Position numbers and translations under genes: made by a program. A DNA stretch of 64,000 nucleotides, taken from contig NZ_MLAL01000007.1 in the NCBI RefSeq assembly GCF_001875665.1, forward strand, positions 1-64,000, written 5' to 3'. This DNA comes from Corynebacterium sp. NML130628 (GTDB taxonomy: Bacteria > Actinomycetota > Actinomycetes > Mycobacteriales > Mycobacteriaceae). Under the pieces are notes generated by a model. It saw only the letters and a list, made by a program, of their open reading frames with translations. It made no database searches and was not told the origin of the DNA. Shown here in pieces: positions 39,651 through 48,484 of the stretch; position 1 is the first letter of the stretch, and the number at the start of each line of letters is the position of its first letter.

Positions 39651-40382
39651 ATGACAACTTCTGATTTTCAGCGCGCTGACGGGCGCGCGCTCGACGAAAT
39701 GCGCCCGGTGCGCATCACCCGCTCGTTCACCTCGAACCCGGCAGGCAGCGTCCTCGTAGAGTTCGGCAATACCCGCGTGATGTGCACCGCCTCTATCGAG
39801 GAAGGCGTGCCACGCTTCAAGAAGGACTCCGGCGAAGGCTGGCTGACCGCCGAATACTCCATGCTCCCGGCCGCCACCCACGAGCGCATGCCACGCGAAT
39901 CGATGCGCGGCAAGGTGAAGGGTCGCACCCACGAAATCTCCCGCCTGGTCGGGCGTTCGTTGCGCGCCGCGGTGGACCTGCGCCAGCTGGGGGAGAACAC
40001 GATCCAGCTCGACTGCGACGTCCTCCAGGCCGATGGCGGCACCCGCACCGCCTCCATCACCGGCGCGTACGTCGCGCTTGCCGACGCCATCTCCGTCCTC
40101 AAAGAACGTGGCGTCGTACCGGGTGAGCCGCTGCTCGCGCCAGTCGCCGCGGTCTCCGTCGGAATTATCGACGGCCACGTTTGCCTCGACCTGCCGTACG
40201 AAGAGGACTCCCGCGCTGAAGTCGACCTGAATGTAGTCATGCAGGAGGGCGACAATTTCGTCGAAATCCAGGGCACCGGGGAGCACGGCCTGTTCGGCCG
40301 CGACGAGCTCAACCAGATGCTCGACGTGGCGCAGAAGGGCTTGAATGAGCTCATCCAGGCGCAGAAGGCTGCCCTGGCATGA
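39651..40382 (+). CDS. rph: ribonuclease PH
   Basis: A 243-residue phosphorolytic 3'-5' exoribonuclease that trims tRNA 3' ends. Family blocks: [20 protein letters not shown], the [11 protein letters not shown] motif, [17 protein letters not shown]-like tract and a [19 protein letters not shown] active-site region. Start ATG 39651; it overlaps the next gene by four bases (ATGA). Confidence 0.96.
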   Translation: MTTSDFQRADGRALDEMRPVRITRSFTSNPAGSVLVEFGNTRVMCTASIEEGVPRFKKDSGEGWLTAEYSMLPAATHERMPRESMRGKVKGRTHEISRLVGRSLRAAVDLRQLGENTIQLDCDVLQADGGTRTASITGAYVALADAISVLKERGVVPGEPLLAPVAAVSVGIIDGHVCLDLPYEEDSRAEVDLNVVMQEGDNFVEIQGTGEHGLFGRDELNQMLDVAQKGLNELIQAQKAALA

Positions 40383-41002
40383 CAGTGAAGTTGTTGGTGG
40401 CGTCCAATAACGCAAAGAAGCTCAAGGAACTCCAGCAGGTACTCGACGACTGCGGTATCGACGGCGTCGAACTCGTCCCCCTCGGCGAGGTGGAGCCGTA
40501 CCCGGAGCCAAAAGAGGACGGGCTGACGTTCGAAGCAAACGCGCTGATCAAAGCACGCGCCGGGGTGGCAGCCACCGGGCTGCCGTGCGTGGCAGACGAC
40601 TCCGGTCTGGCCGTCGCCGCGCTCAACGGGATGCCGGGCGTGCTTTCGGCCCGCTGGTCTGGGCATACCGGGCAGCATGGCGCCGTAGACACCGACACGG
40701 CGAACAACAACTTGTTGCTCGCACAGATGGCGGACATCGCTCAGCGTGACGCCGCATTCGTGTCCTGCTGCGCCCTGGTGACCCCGCAAGGCGAGGAGTT
40801 CACCGCGGAAGGCCGCTGGGAAGGCAGCCTGCTCGAAGCCCCGAAGGGCGAGCACGGCTTCGGCTACGACCCGATATTCCAACCCGCTGACACCCCCGGC
40901 CGCTCGTCAGCGCAGCTCACCCCGGAAGGGAAAAACGCCCGCTCACACCGTGGGACGGCGTTGCGGGCGCTTGCACCGCACATCGCGGCGCTGCGTAGTT
41001 AG
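40379..41002 (+). CDS. rdgB: XTP/dITP diphosphatase (RdgB/HAM1)
   Basis: A 207-residue house-cleaning pyrophosphatase that removes inosine- and xanthosine-type triphosphates. N-terminal [14 protein letters not shown] (substrate lysines), [16 protein letters not shown] (catalytic Asp) and FGYDPIF, followed by SHRGTAL. rph-rdgB coupling is standard in actinobacteria. Confidence 0.95.
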   Translation: MTVKLLVASNNAKKLKELQQVLDDCGIDGVELVPLGEVEPYPEPKEDGLTFEANALIKARAGVAATGLPCVADDSGLAVAALNGMPGVLSARWSGHTGQHGAVDTDTANNNLLLAQMADIAQRDAAFVSCCALVTPQGEEFTAEGRWEGSLLEAPKGEHGFGYDPIFQPADTPGRSSAQLTPEGKNARSHRGTALRALAPHIAALRS

Positions 41003-41012
41003 GCGTGGGCTG

Positions 41013-41381
41013 CTAGCGCAGCTGGAACGTGCGCGTGACCTCGTTGCGGCGCTTCGCCTCCACCCAGAACGACAAGAAGGGGACGACGCCAGAAATCGCG
41101 GTCACCGCCCACGTCTGCGCAGCCCAACGCGCCTTCAGCCCCAGGTTGAGTGAGGTGACCAGGAACAGGATGTACGCCAGCCCGTGCACGCGTGCCACCC
41201 ACTCCAGCATGGACACGTCCATGTGCAGGAGGTACTGCATAATCATGCGTGTGCATAGGAGCAGCAGCAGGATGCCTGTCGTCCACGCGGCGACAGAGAA
41301 CGCCGTGAGCGCTTGCTTCACTCTGCGCTGGCGCTCTGGGTGAATCTTGGGTGCGGCTGCATTTGGCTGCGGCTGAGTCAT
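41013..41381 (-). CDS. DUF3817 integral membrane protein
   Basis: A 122-residue protein with three or four membrane helices; the ARVHGLAYILFLVTSL block is typical of DUF3817. Function unknown. I start it at ATG 41381 (MTQPQPNA) 13 bases after the preceding gene; the longer frame is an overlap shadow. Faces rdgB tail to tail. Confidence 0.78.
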   Translation of the reverse strand: MTQPQPNAAAPKIHPERQRRVKQALTAFSVAAWTTGILLLLLCTRMIMQYLLHMDVSMLEWVARVHGLAYILFLVTSLNLGLKARWAAQTWAVTAISGVVPFLSFWVEAKRRNEVTRTFQLR

Positions 41382-41394
41382 ACGTTCAGGCCTC

Positions 41395-41868
41395 TTACTT
41401 TCTGTTCGGTTCGCTCGGTGGCTCGCTGTTTGGTTCCGTCGAAGTACGACGGCGTGGTGCGAGCATTGAGTTGTATTCTTCCACATCGAGCGTAGGGCGC
41501 TCCGGCAGGAAATCCTCATCAATCTCCACAGGCTCGCGCCTGCCATCTGAGCCGTAGCGTGCAAGGTCCGCCTCATAGAGCTCATCCATCGAACCCGAGG
41601 CGTTCAGCGCGTCAATCTTTTCGTTTTCCATCTTCAACCCCGCCTTGTAGGCGTAGACGAAAAACGCACCGAAGAACGGCCACTGCAATGCGTACCCCAG
41701 GTTTTGGAACGTTCCTGTCCCGGACTGGTAGCGGGTCCACTGCCAGTACGCCAGCAGACAGCACGTAATCACCGCGGCGATAAGCAACATTATGTGCCAC
41801 GCGCGAACCCGAACGTGCCGACGCTTCGGCGCGCCCTCTTCACCTGGGAAACTGTTCTGCTCGCTCAC
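41395..41868 (-). CDS. conserved actinobacterial membrane protein
   Basis: A 157-residue protein with a basic N-terminus, two membrane helices (about 25-45 and 62-78) and a charged cytoplasmic tail. The YWQWTRYQSGTGTFQNLGYALQWP segment is a pattern I associate with a small actinobacterial family found next to DUF3817. No catalytic residues are visible; the two genes are probably one operon. Confidence 0.7.
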   Translation of the reverse strand: MSEQNSFPGEEGAPKRRHVRVRAWHIMLLIAAVITCCLLAYWQWTRYQSGTGTFQNLGYALQWPFFGAFFVYAYKAGLKMENEKIDALNASGSMDELYEADLARYGSDGRREPVEIDEDFLPERPTLDVEEYNSMLAPRRRTSTEPNSEPPSEPNRK

Positions 41869-41949
41869 AGTGCCTCAGTCTAGCAACATCACTTATCGAC
41901 GCCCTCTCCGACAAGTTTGTGGCCCGATACTTGCTCCGTGGTTGTGTGT

Positions 41950-42505
41950 GTCCGCGGGGCGGACAGTGCAGTTGGGGCAACCGGCAAGAGATACTGGTCA
42001 GCGGGGTGCGGCGGACAGCAAGCGGGTGGTTGGTTTGGGCTGAAGTGTGAAGCGGAGTCGCTGCGAGGCCGTTCGGTGTGATGCCGTGTGTCCGCGGGGC
42101 GGACGGCGGTGGGGTCGTTGAGGTGTCCGCGGGGCGGTCAATGCAGTCGGACAACCGGTAGGCGGTACTGATCAGCGTGATATGGCGGACGATGTAGGTT
42201 GCATGTATTCGCGGGGCGAACAGCGGTTGGGGTCGTTGAGGTGTCCGCGCGGCGGACGGTGGTTGGGCTCGTTGAAGTGTCCGCGGGGCGGATAACGGTT
42301 GAGCCCGGTTAAGTGTCCGTGGGGTCGGCATCAAGAGGGTGGTTGGTTTGGGCTGAAGCGTGAAGGGGAGTCGCTGCGAGGTCGTTCGGTGTGGTGCCGT
42401 GTGTCCGCGGGGCGGACAGCAAGCGGGTGGTTGGTTTGGGCTGAAGTGTGAAGCGGAGTCGCTGCGAGGCCGTTCGGTGTGGTGCCGTGTGTCCGCGGCG
42501 CGGAA
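41950..42505. repeat. cluster 2 of GTCCGC palindromes with three 88-bp units
   Basis: The gap 41869-42605 holds nine palindromes of the GTCCGC-NNN-GCGGAC family starting near 41950, 42090, 42125, 42207, 42243, 42279, 42315, 42403 and 42491; three are degenerate in one arm, with partly compensating changes such as ATTCGC..GCGAAC. Within it an 88-bp unit (GGTTGGTTTGGGCTGAAG, then a palindrome) occurs at about 42014, 42328 and 42416, the last two in tandem. No gene is present. Confidence 0.88.
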
Positions 42506-42563
42506 TTCTCCGTCAACCTGCGCGGAGCAACGCCAAGTCACAGGGCCCTTCCTTCCTGCTGGT

Positions 42564-42591
42564 TTGTGCCCTCTTGTGCAGTGTGTAGGAT
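42564..42591 (+). promoter_or_regulatory. putative tRNA-Leu promoter
   Basis: TTGTGC (42564-42569) and TAGGAT (42586-42591), 16-base spacer, 14 bases before the tRNA. Confidence 0.4.
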
Positions 42592-42605
42592 GAAAGACGC
42601 TTTAT

Positions 42606-42686
<81 letters not shown>

Positions 42687-42695
42687 CAAGAGGAA

Positions 42696-42740
42696 AGAGC
42701 CTCCGGGACTGCAAATGACGCAGTGTCGGAGGCTCTTTTG
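42696..42740 (+). terminator. terminator after tRNA-Leu
   Basis: Stem GAGCCTCCG / CGGAGGCTC around a 21-base loop, then TTTT. Confidence 0.8.
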
Positions 42741-43029
42741 TATGTGCCGCGGAAGCTGAGAGAAGAGGCTTAAGGGACATTATGTGGGTAACTATCCGCG
42801 TCCAGCCCACCCTTTTCTCAACAACGCCTAAGCTGGGATTCCACTGACAATCAATGCCGGTATCGAATTCTTTCGTCCGCTCGTCTAAGTGACCACGTCG
42901 CGTGAGTTCGCCTTCCACTCAAGCTATACGTCAGTTCGCTTAACACCATGCCTCGAAGCTTTGCTTCCCGGTAAAAGACCCTATATTCAGAGGTGTCGAA
43001 CTGCTCTGCTAGATATTGCACAGCAGTTT

Positions 43030-43070
43030 GGGCCCCGCATTTTGCAACTGGCACGCGGGGTCCATTTTTA
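43030..43070 (+). terminator. hairpin with T-run inside element A
   Basis: GGGCCCCGC / GCGGGGTCC with one mismatch, then ATTTTTATT. It points rightwards from the left arm. The stretch 43071-43301 shows no supportable gene. Confidence 0.55.
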
Positions 43071-43301
43071 TTGGGTGGATCAAATTCATGCACGTACGTG
43101 CTGCTGGAGAGATAGTCGTCAAAATGGGGTTAAGAGTCAAAAAGTGTGTCTGGCTCGGCGTGTCTCACATTGGTGTGATTTGCGCGTAGCTGTCTTAGTG
43201 TGAGCCGTCAGCATCCGCAAGGGTGTCGACGGAGCTTGAGGACGTAAACGTCTGTTTATCGGTTGCTGAGGAGGTCACAGATCGGCCTGACTAGATGCAT
43301 C

Positions 43302-43336
43302 AAAAAGCTAGCGACCACCAATGATGGTCGCTAGCT
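43302..43336 (-). terminator. terminator of the small-protein cassette
   Basis: A 12-bp perfect stem AGCTAGCGACCA / TGGTCGCTAGCT; on the minus strand it is followed by TTTTT, 26 bases after the stop of the 55-residue gene. Confidence 0.85.
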
Positions 43337-43361
43337 AAAGGTGTAGGCAAGTCTTCTGAAA

Positions 43362-43529
43362 TTACCGTTGATTTCCACTCATATTATTCCTCAAGCGGTA
43401 AATGTCAGCGGCTAACCCTGAGGCGATAAGCATAGCGCTGGCTGCAAGAAAATTTCGGCTAAAAAGCACGACGATTCCCGCAATTGCCATAATCACTGAA
43501 GATATGATGTATAGTTTATTTACATCCAT
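43362..43529 (-). CDS. 55-residue membrane protein, immunity-like
   Basis: A small gene below usual ORF cut-offs: MDVNKLYIISSVIMAIAGIVVL.. with two hydrophobic segments (about 7-23 and 27-42) and a basic C-terminus IYRLRNNMSGNQR. GCGGAGGC stands 6 bases before ATG 43529. It lies 24 bases after the end of the truncated secreted-protein gene and before a strong terminator, the arrangement of a bacteriocin and its immunity protein. The role is inference from layout and size. Confidence 0.65.
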   Translation of the reverse strand: MDVNKLYIISSVIMAIAGIVVLFSRNFLAASAMLIASGLAADIYRLRNNMSGNQR

Positions 43530-43553
43530 TCATGCCTCCGCTTTCACTGTGTC

Positions 43554-43940
43554 TTAGTTGAAACAGTATTCAGAAACCGCGGCCACGCCGATTAGTTCAG
43601 CACCTAAGTCACGAAGTGCTCCTCCGGTCTGTTGAATGCTGGGCCAGTTGAATCCCTTTTGTGCTAGCTGAGAAACAGCAGCTTTTACACCACCTAAAGC
43701 TTTGATGGCGTTCTTAATTTTGATGATCTTTGCGACGGGCAGCAAGGTCGATCCAATTGCCCACAAAATGGCCCCTGCACATGCTACTTCAGTAGCGATA
43801 TAGGGCACAATCTCTTTGGAAGCTAGATTTTCTTGAACCCATTCGGCTGTGGCTTCGTCACCTTCAGCAAGTACTTCGTCTGGAATGGAGTCAATTGCAG
43901 TTAGCAGCTGTTCAACTTCATCATCGGGAATCCCGAGACC
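43554..43940 (-). pseudogene. 5'-truncated small secreted / bacteriocin-like protein
   Basis: The frame is open from the arm junction at 43940 and reads an acidic stretch (IPDDEVEQLLTAIDSIPDE) and then a hydrophobic, Ala/Gly/Lys-rich region CAGAILWAIGSTLLPVAKII, KIKNAIKALGGVKAAVSQL, ending VAAVSEYCFN. I have seen this pattern (propeptide, WAI..PxAKIxKIKxxIxxLGGVxxA, terminal Cys) in small secreted actinobacterial proteins of unknown function. No in-frame ATG or signal peptide exists upstream; the frame runs into the element arm. The only start, GTG 43808, would give 84 residues without leader. So the gene most likely lost its 5' end. Confidence 0.6.
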
Positions 43941-44284
43941 AAAGACACAGGCGGTCTTGGGATATGCATGGAGAACTTCAACACGCGGTTCTTCCCGCGA
44001 CGTGGCCAGTATTGCGCACGTAAAGGGATTTGCTGATCTCTGTGTTGGTGCGCGAGCTCCTCATCGTGCAGGACGGCCTGCTCCTGTTCTATAGCCGTCG
44101 ATCTCGCTGCGCTACCCGCAGCCTCTATACCACACACGAGATGCCATTCAGTGTTGATTCCTCTAAACGGGCGAATGGAACTGTTTTGAAAATCATATCG
44201 GGTTGTTGGTCGAGGTCATCCCGGGAAACCGGATAGATTTATACACACATAATATCCCTTAAGCCAGAGAAGAAAGCTGGAAAG

Positions 44285-44503
44285 CTACGGGGCGTCGATG
44301 GGGAACTGGACGGAGCCGGCAGTCGACTGGGTGGGAGTTTCATCCTGCTCTGGCCCGTAGATAAGCCAGCTGCCGAGCGCCACCAAGGCAGCGATCGCGA
44401 TGGTCGCGATTATTGCGCGCTGCTTTTTGGGCTCAGCCGGGCGGTCAGGGTTGTATTCGGCGTTGAGGTAGGGGTCTTGGTTTGGCGTCGTATTCTTATC
44501 CAC
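44285..44503 (-). CDS. small single-pass membrane protein
   Basis: A 72-residue protein: polar N-terminus (NQDPYLNAEYNPDRP), one membrane helix (about 29-50) and a short outside tail. It begins 18 bases beyond the start-side neighbour bcp's stop and just outside element A. No family recognised. Confidence 0.6.
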   Translation of the reverse strand: MDKNTTPNQDPYLNAEYNPDRPAEPKKQRAIIATIAIAALVALGSWLIYGPEQDETPTQSTAGSVQFPIDAP

Positions 44504-44521
44504 GGCGCCAAAGATAGCATC

Positions 44522-45013
44522 TTATGCGTCGGTGGTTGCGTTCAGGTCCCAGTCGCGCAGGATGCGCTCGACGTGGCCGGTTGCGCGGACGTTGTACTGT
44601 GCCTGCTCAACCTTGCCGCCAGAACCTACGAGGATTGTCGAGCGGATGACGCCCTGCACGATACGGCCGTAGTTGTTCTTCTCTCCGAACGCGCCGTAGG
44701 CGGTCATGGTTTCCTTGGATGGATCGGAAAGGAGGGTGATTTTCAGGTCGTGATCTTCGCGGAACTTCGCCAACTTCTCTGGCTTGTCGGGGCTGATGCC
44801 GACGACGGCGATGTTGGCGTCGTTAAATACTTCGAGGTGTTCGGTGAAGTCGCAGGCTTCCTTGGTGCAGCCGGGGGTGTTGGCGCGTGGGTAGAAGTAG
44901 ACAATGACGCGCTTGCCGGCGAAGTCTGCGAGCGAAACGGTGTCGCCTTTGTCGCTGGTCAGGGTGAATGCTGGGGCGGTGTCGCCTTGTTGGAGTCGAA
45001 TGTTGTCAGTCAT
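44522..45013 (-). CDS. bcp: thiol peroxidase, Bcp/PrxQ type
   Basis: A 163-residue peroxiredoxin reducing hydroperoxides with thioredoxin. Peroxidatic Cys49 in NTPGCTKEACDF, with Cys54 as the resolving cysteine of the alpha-2 PrxQ type. YFYPRANTPGCT and the conserved Arg in GVIRST complete the site. Divergent from the DUF3618 gene. Confidence 0.95.
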   Translation of the reverse strand: MTDNIRLQQGDTAPAFTLTSDKGDTVSLADFAGKRVIVYFYPRANTPGCTKEACDFTEHLEVFNDANIAVVGISPDKPEKLAKFREDHDLKITLLSDPSKETMTAYGAFGEKNNYGRIVQGVIRSTILVGSGGKVEQAQYNVRATGHVERILRDWDLNATTDA

Positions 45014-45083
45014 AATTCCCCGTTTTACACTAGATTGGTTGGAAGTTCTGTAAACAATTAATACATCTAGGAGTATGTAGATC

Positions 45084-45359
45084 GTGGCACGAGATATTCA
45101 TGACATTGAGCGCGGCCTTGCAGAGACCCGCTCGAAGCTCGCTAGCACCCTCGATGAGCTCGCAGACCGCGCTCAGCCATCCAACCTTGCGGGCAGCGCG
45201 AAGAACGAAGCTGCCAGCTGGCTGCAGGATGAAACTGTCCAGAAGGTCCTGATTGGTATTGGCGTGGGCGTCGCGGCACTTGTAGGTATCAAGGTGTTTA
45301 ACAGCCGCAAGCGCAAGAGCGAGCTGAAGAAGCTACAGGAGCTTCTTTCTCAGCGCTAG
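45084..45359 (+). CDS. DUF3618 family protein
   Basis: A 91-residue protein: N-terminal helical DIERGLAETRSKLASTLDELADR (DUF3618 motif) and one membrane helix near 55-70 with a basic cytoplasmic end. Start GTG 45084. Function unknown; found in many actinobacteria. Confidence 0.8.
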   Translation: MARDIHDIERGLAETRSKLASTLDELADRAQPSNLAGSAKNEAASWLQDETVQKVLIGIGVGVAALVGIKVFNSRKRKSELKKLQELLSQR

Positions 45360-45370
45360 TTTCGAATCGA

Positions 45371-45403
45371 GCCCCGCCCTCCACGCTGGAGGCGCGGGGT
45401 TTT
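45371..45403 (+). terminator. terminator of DUF3618 gene
   Basis: CCCCGC..CTCCA / TGGAG..GCGGGG followed by TTTT. Confidence 0.8.
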
Positions 45404-45406
45404 CTG

Positions 45407-45970
45407 CTACTTGGCGACGATCGTCGCCCCAGCCGCTTCCATCTCACGCAGCGCAGCTTGGCCACGTTCTTCGTCGACGGGGGAGCACAGGTCGGCGAGG
45501 ACGCGGACGTCGAAACCCTCCTTGAGGGCATCAAGCACGGTGGCGCGTACGCAGTGGTCTGTCGCGACGCCGCACACATCAATGGTGGTGACGCCGTTCT
45601 CGCGCAGCCAATCGCCGAGCAGCACATCGCCGTCTGTGACGCCCTCAAAACCGGAGTAAGCGGCGGTGTAGTGTCCCTTCCGGAAGTACTCGTCAATACT
45701 TATCGACGCCAGCGGTGCGCGCAGCTGTGCGCCATCGGTGTCCGCAACGCAGTGGACTGGCCACGTATCCACAAAATCCGGTTCTTGCGAGAAGTGAGTG
45801 CCTGGGTCGATGTGCCAGTCCTGCGTGGCGAGCACAAAATCGTAGTCGTCGGCGTGGGACGTGAGGAGTTCGCGCACGCCCTCAGCAACGACATCGCCCT
45901 TCGCGGTGCCGAGGGAGCCACCGGGGCAGAAGTCGTTTTGGATATCAACAAGGATGCAAGCGGTAGTCAT
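45407..45970 (-). CDS. pncA: nicotinamidase
   Basis: A 187-residue isochorismatase-fold amidase turning nicotinamide into nicotinate (and activating pyrazinamide in mycobacteria). Catalytic triad Asp9 (LVDIQNDF), Lys98 (FRKGHY) and Cys140 (ATDHC); metal site around DWH (52-54) and His59. Feeds pncB (34824) and nadE. Confidence 0.94.
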   Translation of the reverse strand: MTTACILVDIQNDFCPGGSLGTAKGDVVAEGVRELLTSHADDYDFVLATQDWHIDPGTHFSQEPDFVDTWPVHCVADTDGAQLRAPLASISIDEYFRKGHYTAAYSGFEGVTDGDVLLGDWLRENGVTTIDVCGVATDHCVRATVLDALKEGFDVRVLADLCSPVDEERGQAALREMEAAGATIVAK

Positions 45971-46020
45971 GCCGATAGCCTAGCCGGTGGCATGCATCCT
46001 TGGGGGCGTTTCAAAGTGGG

Positions 46021-46582
46021 CTTAAGGGACATTTTGCGTGTATAAATCTATCCAGTTTCCCGGGGTGACCTCGACCAACAACCCGATATGGTTTTCAAAA
46101 CAGTTCCATTCGCCCGTTTTGAGGAATCAACACTGAATGGCGCCTGGTGTGTGGTATAGAGGCTGCGGGTAGCGCAGCGAGATCGACGGCTATAGAACAG
46201 GAGCAGGCCGTCCTGCACGATGGAATCTCGCGCACCAACACAGAGACCAGCAAAAGCCCCTTTACGTGCGCAATACTGGCCACGTCGCGGGAAGAACCGC
46301 GTGTTGAAGTTCTCCATGCACATCTCAAAACCGCCTGTGTCTTTTACCGGGAAGCAAAGCTTCGAGGCATGTCGTTAAGCGGACTGACGTACAGCTTGAG
46401 TGGAAGACGAACTCACGTGACGTGGTCACTTAGACGAGCGGCCGAAAGAATTCGATACCGGCATTGATAGTCAGTTGAATCCCAGCTTAGGCGTGAGAAA
46501 AGGGTGGGCCGGACGCAGCTAAACACACACAAAATGTCCCTTATCGCGACACGCCGTAAAAACACACAAAATGTCCCTTAAG
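46021..46582. mobile_element. internally deleted inverted copy (B) of the terminal-repeat element
   Basis: Starts CTTAAGGGACATTTTG and ends CAAAATGTCCCTTAAG. 46021-46344 matches the right arm of copy A and 46339-46541 its left arm, at roughly 90-95% by eye. The interior of A (about 967 bp) is missing, with the join at the hexamer GTCTTT (46339-46344) that is present at both edges of the A interior. The right end carries two successive copies of the terminal motif (ending 46541 and 46582). The fused arms give a 106-codon frame that I do not regard as a gene. Confidence 0.75.
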
Positions 46583-46624
46583 CCTCAAAGTGTGGGGGAA
46601 TTAGTGGGGATTTGCACTACAATG

Positions 46625-46670
46625 CGAAAAAGCCCCGGCCGACGGTAGTGTTTCCGCTGGCCAGGGGGCT
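46625..46670 (-). terminator. terminator of tRNA-Lys
   Basis: On the minus strand, AGCCCCCTGGCC pairs with GGCCGGGGCT around a 22-base loop and is followed by TTTTT. Confidence 0.75.
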
Positions 46671-46674
46671 AAGG

Positions 46675-46750
<76 letters not shown>

Positions 46751-46958
46751 TTGTTGTCTTGGAGGCTGTCCTCGTTGGCAACGTTGAAAACAATAACACT
46801 AAGTTTTGTAAGGTGTAAAATCGCCTGGTCATCGCGGTTATTTCCGATCGTTATAAAACGGTTATCGTGTCCGGTGGTTGTGAAGTAGCGTTTCGCTTCG
46901 CTGTAGCGATAGTGTTGTAGGTTGCTAAAACTTCGGGTGTTGTGAGGAAGCGAGAAAC

Positions 46959-48140
46959 GTGACGAGCATTCGGCGGTCTCTTATGGGTGTTGGTCTCGTC
47001 GCCGTGTTGGCGGTGGGTGTGGCTGGGTGCTCGGCAGGGGCGGGGCAGGTCATCGATCAGGTGGCGGAAACCACTGGTCAGACGACCGTGAAGCCTGAAC
47101 CTCCCGCGTTTTCAGTGAAGGATGAGGCGACTGAAGTCGAACCCCTTGACCCGATCACGGTGAAGTCTGAAGCCGGGCTTGAAGAAGTCGAGATGACGAA
47201 TGAGGCTGGCAAAGTCATCGAATCCTCTTTCAACGACGACCACACCGAATGGGAGGTCACCGAACCGCTCGGGTACGGCCGCTACTACACCATCGTGGCG
47301 AAGGATAAAGCTGGGCAGAAGAAGACCGTGAGCTTTTCCACGGTCGTTCCAGCGGCAACCACGAACGTCTACATGGGTCCACTCGAGGGCTCGACGGTCG
47401 GTGTTGCCCAGGCAATCACTTTCCGTTTCGACGTCCCCATCCAGGACACGAAGGTGCTCGAGGACCTCATCGACGTTGAGACTTCAAACGACACCGAGGG
47501 TGGCTTCTTCTGGCTGGACCCATACGAGCTGCGTTGGCGCCCGAAAGAATTCTGGGAGCCTGGCACCACGGTGAAGGTGACTGCTGACCTCTACGGCAAG
47601 GACCTCGGTGGAGGTGTCTACGGGGCGCAGGACAATGAGACCACTTTCGAAATTGGCGATGAAGTAAAAACCGTCATCGACAACAACGAAAAGGTGCTGC
47701 GCGTCTACGAAAACGGTGAGCAGATCCGCTCGTTCCCAGTCTCGCTGGGTACTGACTTCCAGTACGACACGCCGAACGGCACCTACGTCGTTGGCGACGA
47801 GCACACCTCGCTCGTGATGGATTCCCGCACCTTTGGCCTCGGGCTGGGGCAGGGTGGTTACGTCACATCGGTGGACTACGCCACCCAGCTGTCCTACTCG
47901 GGCATCTACGTGCACTCCGCGCCGTGGGCGGTATGGGCGATGGGGTCGACGAACCAGTCGCACGGCTGCGTCAACGCGACGTATTCGGACGCGCAATGGT
48001 TTCAACAGACCGTGAAGCGGGGGGACCCGGTCGTCGTGAAGAATACGAACGGTGGCACGCTCAACGGCTATGACGGCCTGGGCTACTGGAACCTCGACTG
48101 GGAGCAGCGCTCCGGCGGCTCGAAGGACCCGAACGCTTAA
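46959..48140 (+). CDS. L,D-transpeptidase lipoprotein
   Basis: A 393-residue lipoprotein: lipobox VAGC at about 21-24, two Ig-like domains (about 60-250) and a C-terminal YkuD catalytic domain with HSAPWAVWAMG and SHGCVN (His335, Cys337). It makes 3-3 peptidoglycan cross-links at the cell surface and is the target type of carbapenems. Layout matches the mycobacterial LdtMt2-like group. Start GTG 46959 after GAGGAAG. The gap 46751-46958 is leader only. Confidence 0.94.
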   Translation: MTSIRRSLMGVGLVAVLAVGVAGCSAGAGQVIDQVAETTGQTTVKPEPPAFSVKDEATEVEPLDPITVKSEAGLEEVEMTNEAGKVIESSFNDDHTEWEVTEPLGYGRYYTIVAKDKAGQKKTVSFSTVVPAATTNVYMGPLEGSTVGVAQAITFRFDVPIQDTKVLEDLIDVETSNDTEGGFFWLDPYELRWRPKEFWEPGTTVKVTADLYGKDLGGGVYGAQDNETTFEIGDEVKTVIDNNEKVLRVYENGEQIRSFPVSLGTDFQYDTPNGTYVVGDEHTSLVMDSRTFGLGLGQGGYVTSVDYATQLSYSGIYVHSAPWAVWAMGSTNQSHGCVNATYSDAQWFQQTVKRGDPVVVKNTNGGTLNGYDGLGYWNLDWEQRSGGSKDPNA

Positions 48141-48153
48141 GCCGGTCTGTTAG

Positions 48154-48190
48154 AAAAAGTTCCCGAGCCGCCGAGCTCGGGAACTTTTTT
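48154..48190. terminator. bidirectional terminator after L,D-transpeptidase
   Basis: A 13-bp stem AAAGTTCCCGAGC / GCTCGGGAACTTT with A-tract and T-tract on either side. The rest of 48191-48368 holds no gene. Confidence 0.9.
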
Positions 48191-48368
48191 GGGTTTTAGA
48201 CCCATTTCGGTCGACCAGTACATGTGTTTTCCCAGGTTGCGACGACTGTCCATGAAGAACGTTCCCCCGCTCATCGAAAGCCCCGGGAACAATTCTTGGC
48301 TTAACATGCCTGCCGTTGAAAGCAATGTGCCCCGCAACCTGTTTGTACAGGCCACGGGGCACTCTCGG

Positions 48369-48442
48369 GGTGGCTGACGGGGCTCGAACCCGCGACACCC
48401 AGGATCACAACCTGGTGCTCTACCAGCTGAACTACAGCCACC
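48369..48442 (-). tRNA. tRNA-His(GTG)
   Basis: Acceptor with the His-specific extra 5' G (GGTGGCTG / CAGCCACC), anticodon stem CCAGG/CCTGG, loop TTGTGAT (anticodon GTG), T-loop TTCGAGC. Confidence 0.95.
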
Positions 48443-48484
48443 ATCGCTGTTTTTCAACAGCGGGCACTACTTTACAACGAAAGC

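Larger units (their letters stand above)
42769..44263. mobile_element. 1.5-kb terminal-inverted-repeat element, copy A, carrying a small-protein cassette
   Basis: Bounded by near-perfect inverted repeats: left CTTAAGGGACATTATGTG, right end (complement) CTTAAGGGATATTATGTG. Both arms (left 42769-42979, right 43941-44263) recur in inverted orientation as copy B at 46021-46582. No intact transposase is present; arm frames (for example YREAKLRG..LSGRRTH) look like eroded coding sequence, so A is probably non-autonomous. The interior holds a + strand hairpin, a truncated secreted-protein gene and a 55-codon membrane gene. I do not recognise the IS family. Confidence 0.75.

Noticed and set aside
46147-46467. 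106-residue gene in element B
   Set aside because: The frame is created by joining the two arms of the element at GTCTTT. In copy A the same arms are in different contexts and frames, so it is a by-product.
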